From: Cycas panzhihuaensis
Lineage: Eukaryota; Cycadophyta
Length of the DNA: 64,000 nt
Direction of reading: 5' to 3'
Assembly: GCA_023213395.1 (NCBI GenBank)
Contig: CM041465.1
Coordinates: 108,569,741 to 108,633,740, forward strand
Shown piece by piece: positions 1-8,420 of the stretch (positions are counted from its first letter, which is position 1; every line of letters starts with the position of its first letter). The translations under genes and the position numbers were made by a program. The notes beneath the pieces are model-generated. The model was given only the letters and a program-made list of their open reading frames with translations, had not been told where the DNA came from and made no database searches.

Positions 1-393
1 AGCAATGTAATCACAAGAGTACATGTGTACATAGATATATCAATCAAGATTATAACAGTAGGCAAGGGTGCCAGCGAGTGTCATGGTGGAAGGCGTGGAT
101 ACGAAAGCAGCGATGGAGACAACATAGGGGCTGCCTATGAGCCACCTGGGAACTGACTGGAAGAATGAGAAAGGTGAGGGGGCTACCCCCACCACAAAAG
201 ATGCAGAAAGACATGCATAGCCAAGCAGAGTAAGCAAAGGGTAGGTGCCATAGTTTAGCCTCATTAGTAGCTAGGTTTCAGAGGTGCAAACGGGTCGCAA
301 AGCAAAGTGTAAGATGACCTGGGGCTTGGGTGATAGGAGGGCCAGACAAGCCTCAGGGACTATCAGCAAGGAGAGGGAGGTGCCGCTCAAAGA
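1..393 (-). other. E1 3' region between aRNH and the 3' LTR
   Basis: This stretch is shared with 39334-39789 (E2), 53417-53867 (E3) and 59356-59690 (E4). A minus-strand frame beginning MRLNY at 264 is partly alignable with the E2 and E3 copies, where it is broken, so it may be an extension of the aRNH reading frame or noncoding leader to the polypurine tract. No known domain is visible. Confidence 0.5.
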
Positions 394-775
394 TGAGGTA
401 AATGAGACTATGTGCCTCAGCGTTGAGGGCCTGAGAGATATGCTAGATATCGACGAAAGAGAAGCAGGCCAGGAGAGATCTGGCGGCAGAAGCAAGAGTC
501 CTCAAGTGAGGGCATCGCACCTAGTAAACTTGGGTGAGATGAGACACCACAACTTGAGAGTCACAAAGCAAAACGATGGATCCGTGATGAAAATGGAGGG
601 CATTAGTAAGGGCTTCAATAACAACTATGTACTCAAGTTTGTTGTTAGTGGCCTCTGGGAGGAAGATCCCAGAGTGGAGGAGATCGTGTCCAGAAGGGCT
701 GCGAAGGATCCATGCAGCTGCAAAAGGTCCAAGATTACTACGGCTTCTGCCATCGGTAAATATGTAGATGGACAT
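394..775 (-). pseudogene. Archaeal-type RNase H (aRNH), E1 copy
   Basis: This is a second ribonuclease H, separate from the one fused to RT. In Tat-lineage elements such domains are thought to assist RNA removal during reverse transcription. The reading begins at the ATG at 775 with SIYIFTDG (first catalytic Asp), then ATNNKLEY (Glu) and LLCDSQVVVSHL (second Asp). The terminal motif reads NAEAHSL, so the last catalytic Asp appears replaced by His. A stop follows the QVY after the central Asp motif, and another lies further on. The domain lies beyond INT and beyond the antisense PMD gene, close to the 3' LTR. Copies at 39790-40173, 53868-54259 and 59690-60099 occupy the same place, which shows it is part of the element. 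Confidence 0.8.
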
Positions 776-1462
776 GGGCGACACAAAGTCCTGGTAGTCA
801 ACAAATAATAAGAGCAATACTTAAAAGACAAGCAAAAGGTGGCTGTGAAGGGTAGGAGGACCTAGCAATGCGGTTACCTAGGGCAAGAGCAAGCAATCCA
901 ATCACTGGCAGAGAGTGGTCGGAAGAAAAAGCCTCCAGGGGTGCCCAAAAGGTCGCTTCGGAAAGCGAAACATACCCCCAGGCGGGGGAGCATTCCCTTT
1001 GGGGAACCCAAGAGTGAGAAAGAACTGTGGAAACGAGTCCAGGGCGAGGAAACGAGCCAAACGAGTATAAACTCGGGCATGCATGGGAGTGGCACGCAAA
1101 ACAAGACGGAAAGGCTCAAGGAAAAAGGTGCAAAAATGAGGCACCATGAATGCACCTATGAGTAAGCATAAAAAGGGTGTCAAGGGAGCACAAAGAGCAA
1201 CAGGGTCAGAAGGCAAAGGCAACCTAGGGAACGAGATGGTCCCAATGGCTGTCGCGGGGCCAGAAATGGGAGAAGTGCCTGTTGGGGCCCCCGCCTATAT
1301 AAGGAAATCAACCGAAGAATGGATTCATTTTCACCAGCTCTCGTACAAAACTAGAGCCATTCCCTTACGCAGCGGAGTGCCACCCAACTTCGGAGGCACG
1401 CAGGGAGAGATCGGACCGTTGGATCAGAGAGCGAAGAAAGCCAGCAGGATCGATAGGACGAG
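776..1462. promoter_or_regulatory. Divergent spacer between aRNH (minus) and antisense PMD gene (plus)
   Basis: No coding sequence is recognised here. The spacer separates the aRNH start (775, minus strand) from the first PMD-gene ATG (1463, plus strand). It holds a TATA box at 1296-1302 for the plus strand. Read on the minus strand, a pyrimidine-containing stretch ends in CAG a few bases upstream of the aRNH ATG, which could be a 3' splice site. The same spacer is recognisable at 40174-40880 and 54260-54965. Confidence 0.55.
1296..1302 (+). promoter_or_regulatory. TATA box of the antisense PMD gene (E1)
   Basis: TATATAA followed by GG lies about 160 bp upstream of the ATG at 1463. The box and the downstream purine-rich context are kept in E2 (40715-40721) and E3 (54799-54805), while surrounding sequence has drifted. 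This suggests an independent plus-strand promoter inside the element. Confidence 0.65.
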
Positions 1463-1486
1463 ATGGCGACAGCGAGACCGGATCCA
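1463..1486 (+). pseudogene. Putative first coding exon of the antisense PMD gene (E1)
   Basis: ATG GCG opens an eight-codon exon (MATARPDP) followed directly by GTGAGT, a consensus 5' splice site, at 1487. E3 has the same arrangement (54966-54989, donor GTGAGT). E2 keeps the ATG GCG exon (40881-40904) but its donor has changed to ATCAGT. Read without splicing, E1 reaches a stop six codons further on. The exon is inferred from conservation and the splice signal only; no protein match is possible at this length. Confidence 0.5.
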
Positions 1487-1947
1487 GTGAGTGGATATCA
1501 CTAAACCCAACCCGTTTCAAAGTTCAAATTTCATTGGTTTTTTGTAGTTTTATGTGGTTTTTAGTGCTCCTTATGGGTAACCGGAGGCCTCTCAGAGTCT
1601 GAATTGGACCCAGAAAGAGGTGGGGACCTGGGCATTAGGGAGCCCTGGTCTACCGGGTCCACCGTAAGAATTTTTGGTTTCAGGCGTAAATCCCCTTTTT
1701 GGGGATTGTCGTTCGTACTGCAGTAATGATCGCGATGCCGCAACCATTACCGCGGGACCCGATCGCCACAGGACCCGTGCCAAACTTAGCGGTACCGCTA
1801 AGTTTAGCACGGTATGAAGGTAGAAAAGGAGAAAAAGAGATACAAGGGCCAAAAGAGCCCCGAATCACAAGTAGAGAGGGTTTTAAGAGAATGAGGGGTG
1901 ATAGTAACTGACATGAGGCTAACTTTGGTTGTTTTTTGTGTGAACAG
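1487..1947 (+). other. Intron/leader region between first exon and PMD exon (E1)
   Basis: This segment runs from a GTGAGT donor to a T-rich tract ending in AACAG at 1947. Inside it, 1565-1670 resembles a small exon: the peptide ESELDPERGG is matched at 55100-55130 (ESELDAERGR) and 41012-41040 (ESKLDPKRGG). I could not fix its splice sites because the three copies differ in phase there. It also holds the palindrome at 1782-1805. Confidence 0.4.
1782..1805. repeat. 24-bp perfect palindrome centred on GGTACC
   Basis: Each half reads AAACTTAGCGGT followed by its exact reverse complement. Decayed relatives occur at the same place in E2 (about 41222-41250) and E3 (about 55292-55315). Similar GGTACC-centred palindromes occur in the LTR U3 regions (for example 58800-58856 and 15862-15925). 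Confidence 0.8.
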
Positions 1948-3157
1948 GTTGTCATCACGGTAGATAACTGTAAGAATGTAGGTATGGCCATGTTAAGCTA
2001 CATGGAGATGGTGTCACAGGAGGACAAGGAGATCCTGCAAAGGTGTGTCCTATACAAGGCCCTCAAGACACCTCAGTATGCATCAGATCAGAGGTTGCTA
2101 GTTGATATAGTATCCCATTAGGATAGGAGGAGACATGTGTTCTACCTACCTCAGGTAGGTGATGTGATGGTCACGCTGAGAGACATACAACAGATACTGG
2201 GAGTACCGGCGACAGGAAGGCTGGTGAGACTGGGGATGCTGCCTAGCACCAAGGCAGCACACAGAGAGGTAGCCCTGTTCTTCACAGGAGCAGACAAATA
2301 GGAGCGAAGGGGAGCTCCCCTCTAGACTATACTGATGTCAAGGATTCCTCAGGTGAGGAAATTGGTTATACTGTGCGTTCTGTTTCGGATTTCCTAGAAG
2401 CAGAACAATATGGAGATACCAGCTGGATGGTTGGATGCAGTTCACCGCTGCAAAGCTGGCGAGAGGATGGATTGGGCAACCCTGATAGTAGCGAACCTCG
2501 TCACCCAGCTAGACACTATCAGGATGACTGGTAGAGGAGGGTTGTCATATAGCACACTGCTACAGTGTTGGTTTTTCGATCATTTTGCGGTAGTGGCACC
2601 AGCGGGAGGACCACACCCCATCACAGAGCAGGCCCTGATGGTCCACAGGTGTTAGACTCGGCTGAGAGGGATAGAGGACCGGGCCCATGTCTGACGATCG
2701 GTGTAGGCTACGTCACTAAACCTCCTCACCCTACCAGACTACGTAGCAGAGCCCTATAGGACATTGAGGTAGGATAGTGACGATGAGGCGGGTGGAGCAG
2801 GAGTGCCCACAAGCGATGATGGCAAAGACGATGGAGACGATGGGGATGATGGGGCTGGCCCATCACGACTTGTAGGAGAGGTAGGTCCCTCAGGGACAGT
2901 AGGAGGTGCAGAGGGTCCATCCGGGGCTGCTTGAGGAGAGGCAGGCCCATCAGGCGGACAAGATGAGAGTAGGGGACCTGTGACTAGGGCTTGTAGGCTG
3001 CGGATCATGATGGGATCTGGAGGGATGAGGGCTGAGAAGGTCCCTACGAGGAGGGAGGCCCAGGCAGAGGAGGTGCTAGAGGATGAGGCACCCGCAGCTA
3101 GCATAGAGCCAGGAGGAGAGGATGTCGCACGACCAGAGGAGCCAGCGGCCACAATAG
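1948..3157 (+). pseudogene. Plant mobile domain (PMD) exon of antisense gene, E1 copy
   Basis: This plus-strand frame is antisense to the element. It encodes a PMD (aminotransferase-like plant mobile domain) protein, a family known from MAIN/MAIL1-type plant proteins and from transposable elements; biochemical role unknown. The reading includes RHVFYLPQVGDVMVTL and QILGVPATGR, typical of PMD N-termini (family form: H.F.LP.GE..(V/L)TL.DV..LLG.P), then GWLDAVHRCKAGERMDW and YSTLLQCWFFDHF. After about residue 270 comes an acidic Gly/Asp run and a low-complexity segment with recurring GPSG units. Stops are at about 2119, 2299, 2323, 2395 and 2653, all in one frame, so the copy is an eroded gene and not a chance ORF. 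The start follows a 3' splice site at 1946-1947. Confidence 0.8.
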
Positions 3158-3261
3158 GTGAGACCTTCTAGAGTCGTTTGGCATCTAGATAGATGTTTGA
3201 TTTGATTTGATCATGGTATATAGCGAGACACATACTGACACATGGCATGTTAAATTGGCAG
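3158..3261 (+). other. Phase-1 intron in the antisense PMD gene (E1)
   Basis: The donor is G|GTGAGA at 3158 and the acceptor is GGCAG at 3261. Removing 104 bp leaves the frame intact across a split Gly codon. E2 has the same intron at 42577-42690 (114 bp) with donor GTGAGA, acceptor TTGTAG and the same phase, although the intron bodies differ. In E3 the donor is mutated. Confidence 0.65.
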
Positions 3262-3848
3262 GTGCAACAGAGATCAAGAGACTGATAGAGGCTGTGGTGA
3301 GGGAGATATTCCCTCAGGTGTATGCAGAGGGGCAACCGCTCATCCAGGCAGGAGATGAGCCTAGAGCGGCAGGTGCCCAGACAGAGGCATTCACCCCATT
3401 GGTGAGGGCAAGGGACATATGGGCCATAGAGTCCCAAGAGCACGTGGCATCCCGAGGATGACTGCAGCAAGAGAGAGATGACGCAAGGTGTGAGAGGGAC
3501 GAGCTACACGGATGGGTGTAGGCTCTAGAGGCATTGGGCAGAGCAGGTGGAGATGCTGGGAGTAGGATTCAGGTAGCGGTAGTCACAGAGCGTCTCAGGG
3601 TGATGGAGGAAGCACTCCGAGGGGAGAGGGATCGTATCCAGGCCCGATACGATCAGCTGGTAGCACAGATGGTGTCGAGGTTGAGCTGGAGCAGGACACA
3701 TACCCACACGGCAGCAATGACCCTGAGATGAGGAGAGCGAGGCAGGCAGCTCACAGAGGCCCAGGAGGAGCCTTAGAGTTATGTGGTCCCCAGGAGAGGG
3801 ATCACATAGACCAGGAGATGGTGCCCCAGGAGTGGGGTAGCAGTAGAG
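3262..3848 (+). pseudogene. C-terminal, coiled-coil-like exon of antisense PMD gene (E1)
   Basis: The frame continues from the previous exon after the intron, beginning GATEIKRLIEAVVREIFPQ. It holds a charged helical stretch around 3540-3690 (for example ERLRVMEEALRGERDRIQA) with heptad-like spacing, so a coiled coil is likely. A tail reading QEEP..YVVPRRGIT is matched in E2 (YVVPRRRIT). Stops are near 3460, 3520 and 3728. No catalytic motif is recognised. I put the end near 3848, where similarity with E2 in this frame fades. Confidence 0.55.
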
Positions 3849-4516
3849 TAGGATATGTACATATGATTTTGATAGGGGAAAGCACGGGCCTCCAGGGGGT
3901 CATATATAGGATCATATGATTGTACCCCCCCTATAAGGACATGGGCTTCCCAGATGTATAATGTGACATGATGTTTTGGATGCATATATATATGTATGTG
4001 GGGTAATTAGAACCCTATTTGGATATGAGTTGTTGTGTATATATCATGTGTGGATAGCCTGTATGTTTATTTTCTATGTTGTAAATGTTATGCTGTGGAT
4101 ATTTTACGTTACGAATATTTTGTTATATGATGCACACGTTCCCTTCCATGTATGGCTATATGTCTAATAAGAGCACACACACACGTTGTGAGTGGAGACA
4201 ACAAAGAGGTATGAGGTTAGAGGATAGAGCAGCATACACGTCTACGGAAGAGCATAGTGGAATATGCGAAGGAAATGACCAGACAGGAAAGAGGAGCGAC
4301 GATGCTTCCAAGCGTCTTCCTGATTGGAGAATGGCCAAGCAGGACGACAAAAGTTCCCGAGAGGGTATGGGAATGCGGGTTCTGCGGGAGGAACCAGAAA
4401 AAAAGAACCAGGATCCATCTTAAATTGCCATTCTACGCGTGGTTGGGAAGAATGGGGACAACCTAAGATGGTAGTTTAGGCTCATTTCAGAGTGGGGCGA
4501 AGAGATCACCAAAAGA
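3849..4516. other. Convergent spacer between PMD gene 3' end and INT stop (E1)
   Basis: This is AT-rich sequence with an (AC)n run near 4172. It is shared with 43291-44024 in E2, where a T-rich tract and CAG at 43668 could be one more splice acceptor; E1 lacks that AG. Small plus-strand frames around 4085-4466 do not keep a common frame with E2 and are not called. The 3' end of the PMD transcript presumably lies here, tail to tail with the pol frame. Confidence 0.45.
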
Positions 4517-5655
4517 TCACACATAAAACTTCTTAAGGAATTTCCCATTAACAACTTTCTTGAATTCAAGCCCTTCTAGGGTGGCTATCCTCTAGGCACC
4601 ATTATTGAGGGATTCGATAATGACGAAAGGACTAACCCATCGGGGTTTGAATTTGGTTAAGCGATCATGGAGATACTCGAGCTTGAGGACGTGGTCCCTA
4701 GGAAACGAAGGGTGGGAACGAAGATGTTTATCGTAGGCCCTTTGTGAGCGAGATTTGGATGCTAGGTTAGCCTGATAAGCGGCTAAGCGTCTCTCATCCA
4801 AAGCTTCGAGGTCCAGCATGTGAGCCTGACGGATCGACTCTTCGTTGATGAAACCTCAGAGGGAAACTTGCAAGGAAGGAATCTCCACCTCCAAAGGAGA
4901 GTACCGCAGCACTACAGACCGTGGGAGAACGGGGTCATTCCCATGGCAGAATGGATAGAGGTGCGGTGAGCCCACAAGGCGGAGGGTAACTAAAGGTGCC
5001 AATCCTTTTGGGATTGAGCAACGGTTTTCTTGAGAATGTTGACGAGAGTCTTATTGAAAGACTCCACTTGGCCATTTGCCTGAGGGTAGTAAGGGGAGGA
5101 AGTCTTATGAGAAATTTTGAACTTCTCACAAAGCTCATCCATCTCCTTATTATAGAAAGGAGTTCCATTATTAGTAATTAGGACGTCCGGAATCCCAAAA
5201 TGGTAAATGATGTGCTGGTAAATGAACGTGGCAATCATTTTACCAGGGGTAGTGATCAAGGGGATGACCTCCGCCCATTTGGTAAAATACTCCATGGCAG
5301 TCAAGATAAACTTGTGTTATGACAACAAACGTGGGGAGATAGCCCCAATAAGCTCTAGTCCCCACTGAGCGAAAGGCCATGGTGAAACAATGGGATGCAG
5401 GGCCTCAGAAGGCACATGGGAAATGTTGGCGTGCTCCTGACATCGCTGACATTTCAGAGCAAAGGCATGAGCATCCTTCAAGAGGGACGTCCAGAAATAA
5501 CCCATGTGAATGATCCTCTGAGCCATAGACTGGCCCCCAAAGTGACCCCCACAAATACTGTGGTGCCATTCGTGAAGTACCCAGTCAGCTTCGTCAGTAC
5601 TGACGCAGCGGAGGAGGATCCCATCGAAGGACCTCTTATATAATACCTCATCCAT
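4517..5655 (-). pseudogene. Integrase (INT), E1
   Basis: Integrase inserts element cDNA into the host genome. The reading has the zinc-binding HHCC module (HEWHHSICGGHF, then CQRCQEH), a DDE core with LTAMEYFTKWAE, LITNNGTPF and PQANGQVESFNK, and a C-terminal segment with LKLEYLHDRLTKFKPRWVSPF and NGKFLKKFY before the stop at 4517-4519. The first catalytic position is Glu (MEYF) instead of the usual Asp, and E2 also has Glu there. The second Asp has become Asn in E1. The C-terminal third is in a different frame from the core, so there is an indel near 4.9 kb. No chromodomain is seen. Confidence 0.85.
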
Positions 5656-6300
5656 GAGGAGCTATTACCTGGCAGAAGTGCGGATACGAGATCTAACTTT
5701 GCTACTAGTATCGGGGTGATATTGCTACTGTGTAAGATACCACACTATGTCACCATACCACTCATCGTCGACGAGTGGATGGGGTGAGGCTCCCTGAATC
5801 GCCAAGATAGACTCATCGAGGAGAGAGTCGTTAATGGGGGCACTAAACGAGTTAGGGATAGGGGCATCCGCGAGTTGCTTGGCCACTATCATTCCCTTCT
5901 TTGATTTCTGGTTAACGATATGGAGGTCGAATTCTTGAAGTAAGACTACCAACCAACGACCCCTACCCATCAAATCTGAACGAGTTAGCAAGTATCGCAA
6001 GGGATCGGATTGAACGATCACCTTGGTGGTGTTGCCGAGCAAGTAGTTTCTGAACTTCTTAGTCGCATGGACCAAAGAGAGGCACTCCTTCTCGGCAGGG
6101 GAACAGTTAAGCTTAGCAGCCATGAGGGTGTGACTGATGAAATATATAGCTCTCTCGGTTCCTGAGTCATCCTCCTGAGCTAGCATAGCACCCAAGGACT
6201 CGTCAGTCACCGAGGTGTATAGGACGAAGGGCCTATTGAATCGAGGAGGCACCAACGTAGGAGCAGAAGCTAGGAGCTCCCTTCTTCAATAGGTTTGTGG
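5656..6300 (-). pseudogene. RNase H (Ty3-type, fused to RT) and RH-INT connection, E1
   Basis: This is the pol RNase H. Visible motifs are YTSVTDESLGAMLAQEDD (catalytic Asp), SPAEKECLSLVHATKKF (Glu) and VQSDPLRYLL (Asp). It is followed by the connection peptide with KQLADAPIP and DDEWYGDIVWYL, leading straight into INT. No second RNase H lies between here and INT, which is where Tat elements often carry the aRNH. A deletion of about 60 bp relative to E2 near 6270 breaks the frame with RT. Confidence 0.85.
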
Positions 6301-6376
6301 GGGGTTTAGCACTCACAGCAAAATTAGCTAAGAAGCACCTAAGAAAACTAAGCCTTCCTAGAAACGACTTAATCTG

Positions 6377-7080
6377 TCATTGAGTTCTAGGCAGCGACAT
6401 GTCGAGGATTGCCCTGACCTTGTCAGGGTCAATCTGAATTCCTTCTTTGGATACAAGGAACCCAAGGAGTTTACCCGAGGTAACGGTAAACACACACTTA
6501 AGTAGATTTAGAATGACGTGATACTTGCGGCATCGTGAGAAGATGGCATGCAAGTCAGATGGGTGATGGGCCCTGACACGGGAGAGACCCATCATATCAT
6601 CTATGAAGACCTCCAATGTGTTATCAACGAGGTCATGGAAAATGAAATGCATGGCTCTTTGGTAAGTAGCACCTACATTCTTAAGGCCAAAGGGCATCGC
6701 CTTATAGGCGAAGGTACCCCAAGGAGTAGTGAAGGCCGTCTTATGGCAGTCTTTGGGAGAAATCTAAATCTGGTTATAGCTAGAGAAGCTGTCCATTAGG
6801 GATATAACTTCAAATCTGGCAGTGTGATCAATAATTTGACCGAGGAAGGGTAACGGGAAATTGTCCTTGGGACAAGCATTATTGATGTCACGAAAATCAA
6901 CACATATACGGATTGCCCCATTCTTTTTAGCAACGGGGACAATGTTGGAGACCCACTTAGGGTAGTCGATGGAAGTAATAAGCCCAGCGTCTAGAAGCTT
7001 CTCAACCTCCATCTTGACGGTGACTGAGAGCTTTGGGTGAAGGGGATGTTATTTCTGGTGCACAGGGCGGGCGCGAGGAA
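6377..7080 (-). pseudogene. Reverse transcriptase (RT), E1
   Basis: The RNA-directed DNA polymerase domain has KMEVEKLLDAGLI, ICVDFRDINNACPKDNFPLP, the palm segment MPFGLKNVGATYQRAM and the catalytic box VFIDDMM, followed by KLLGFLVSKEGIQ. The catalytic Asp pair is intact. One stop follows YNQI near 6763. The frame agrees with the protease region upstream. Confidence 0.9.
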
Positions 7081-8009
7081 TGGTGGTGAGGTTATGAGTG
7101 ATAATGGAGGGGTTGATTCCCTTCATGTCAGTATAATCCCACGCAAACACATCTCGAAACTCCTGGAATAGAAGGGAGTACTTCCTTATCTGATTAGGGG
7201 AACATTCCAACCTGACCTTAATGACCTTGCCCGGGGCCAAGACTATGTCTTGGCTCACCCCCATGCACATGGCATTACCCTCCTCGAAGTGGAGAGGGGC
7301 AAGGTCAACAGAAGGAGGTGGAATATGAGACAGGATTAGATTGGCAAGTGTGGATCCGATCGCGAGGATCTTCTCATGACCAAGCTTGTGGTGACCAGAA
7401 GGTAAGTTGGGCACAAAACCTGCTAGATGCTTAAGCAGGGCTTTGTCATCCTCGAAGTAATCCACCCCATGGATGACCTTACTTCGAGTAGAGGAAGCAC
7501 TGGAGGGAGTAGAAGCAACTGGACCATGACAGTCATCGGGTTGCTCAACTTCCTCATGGGATTCTGAAGGAAAGCCAAGAAGAGGCTCCTCGGAAGGAGC
7601 GAAAGGCAATTCTTCGAAGCAATTACCTATGGGGGGTAATGAAGAAGAAGAACTGATGATGGGCAGGTCAACACAAGCGATGACATGTGACACACATGAG
7701 TAGCTAGCCTCACCAATGAGAGAGATTCTAGACGGGGATCTAGAATAAGATGGGTGCGACCTACTAGTGCGGAGGAAAGAGACAGGGTGAAAATAATCCT
7801 TGTCTTCGTCGTGTGACTCATCATCACTAAACGAAGCAAGGTACCCATAACTCCCAATGTCAATAGGGGTGAACCGCATGAGACTAGGAGAAGAAGATGC
7901 AAGATCTTCTTCGGATGGGTTAGGTATACTGATATAGCAAGTTGAGGCATGCGTGGAAGGACCTTGGTTTGTCGAGCTAGTGGAACGAGTTTGTTTGGTA
8001 AATGGGCGT
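7081..8009 (-). pseudogene. Protease-RT linker of pol, E1
   Basis: An open stretch of about 300 codons joins PR to RT without stops. It is Ser/Asp-rich, with LHFEEGNAMCMG and SLLFQEFRDVFAWDYTDMKG before the RT domain; the latter is the conserved motif that precedes RT in plant Ty3/gypsy elements. The matching stretch in old A (21358-21543) is decayed. No enzyme domain is seen in the Ser-rich half. Confidence 0.75.
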
Positions 8010-8420
8010 TCACGGGGAATCACTCTCATCCGTCCGTCATGGACGAATTTAAGTTGTCCCCAAAGAGTCAAGCACACGGCTCCCATTTGGTTGAGCCATG
8101 GACGACCTAGAAGGAGGTTGTAGTCAACGTCAACGTCGAGGACTACAACGTCGGTAAGAACAGTCTTGCCCTCAAGGGTGAGCAGAATCGCGACAGATCC
8201 CAAAGGGGTCTTCTCGCTACCGTCATAACCTTGGCATCACCATGGAATAGGTTCCAAGGTAGAGATACCAAGCTCTTGCATGACATGTAAGGGCATGGCA
8301 TTGACAGAAGAACTATTATCAACAACAGTTCTTCAGAGGGTACAATCGGGTGTATTGATAGTGATAGTGAACAGGAAGTTCCACTAACGTTCCCTTTCAT
8401 CGACGGGAGGAAGATCCTTA
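8010..8420 (-). pseudogene. Aspartic protease (PR), E1
   Basis: The pepsin-like retroelement protease cleaves the polyprotein. The active-site loop reads VVDNSSSVNAMP at about 8294-8333; E2 has VDNGSS at the same place, which is the normal form. The domain ends with VDYNLLLGRPWLNQMGA and LKFVHDGRMRVI, typical of plant Ty3/gypsy protease C-termini. Stops lie on both sides of the active site (near 8390, 8330 and 8225). Confidence 0.8.

Noticed and set aside
284-808. 174-codon plus-strand frame
   Set aside because: It lies exactly opposite the aRNH; the same antisense frame recurs at 53868-54188 and 59830-60105 because the aRNH is conserved. It has no domain of its own.
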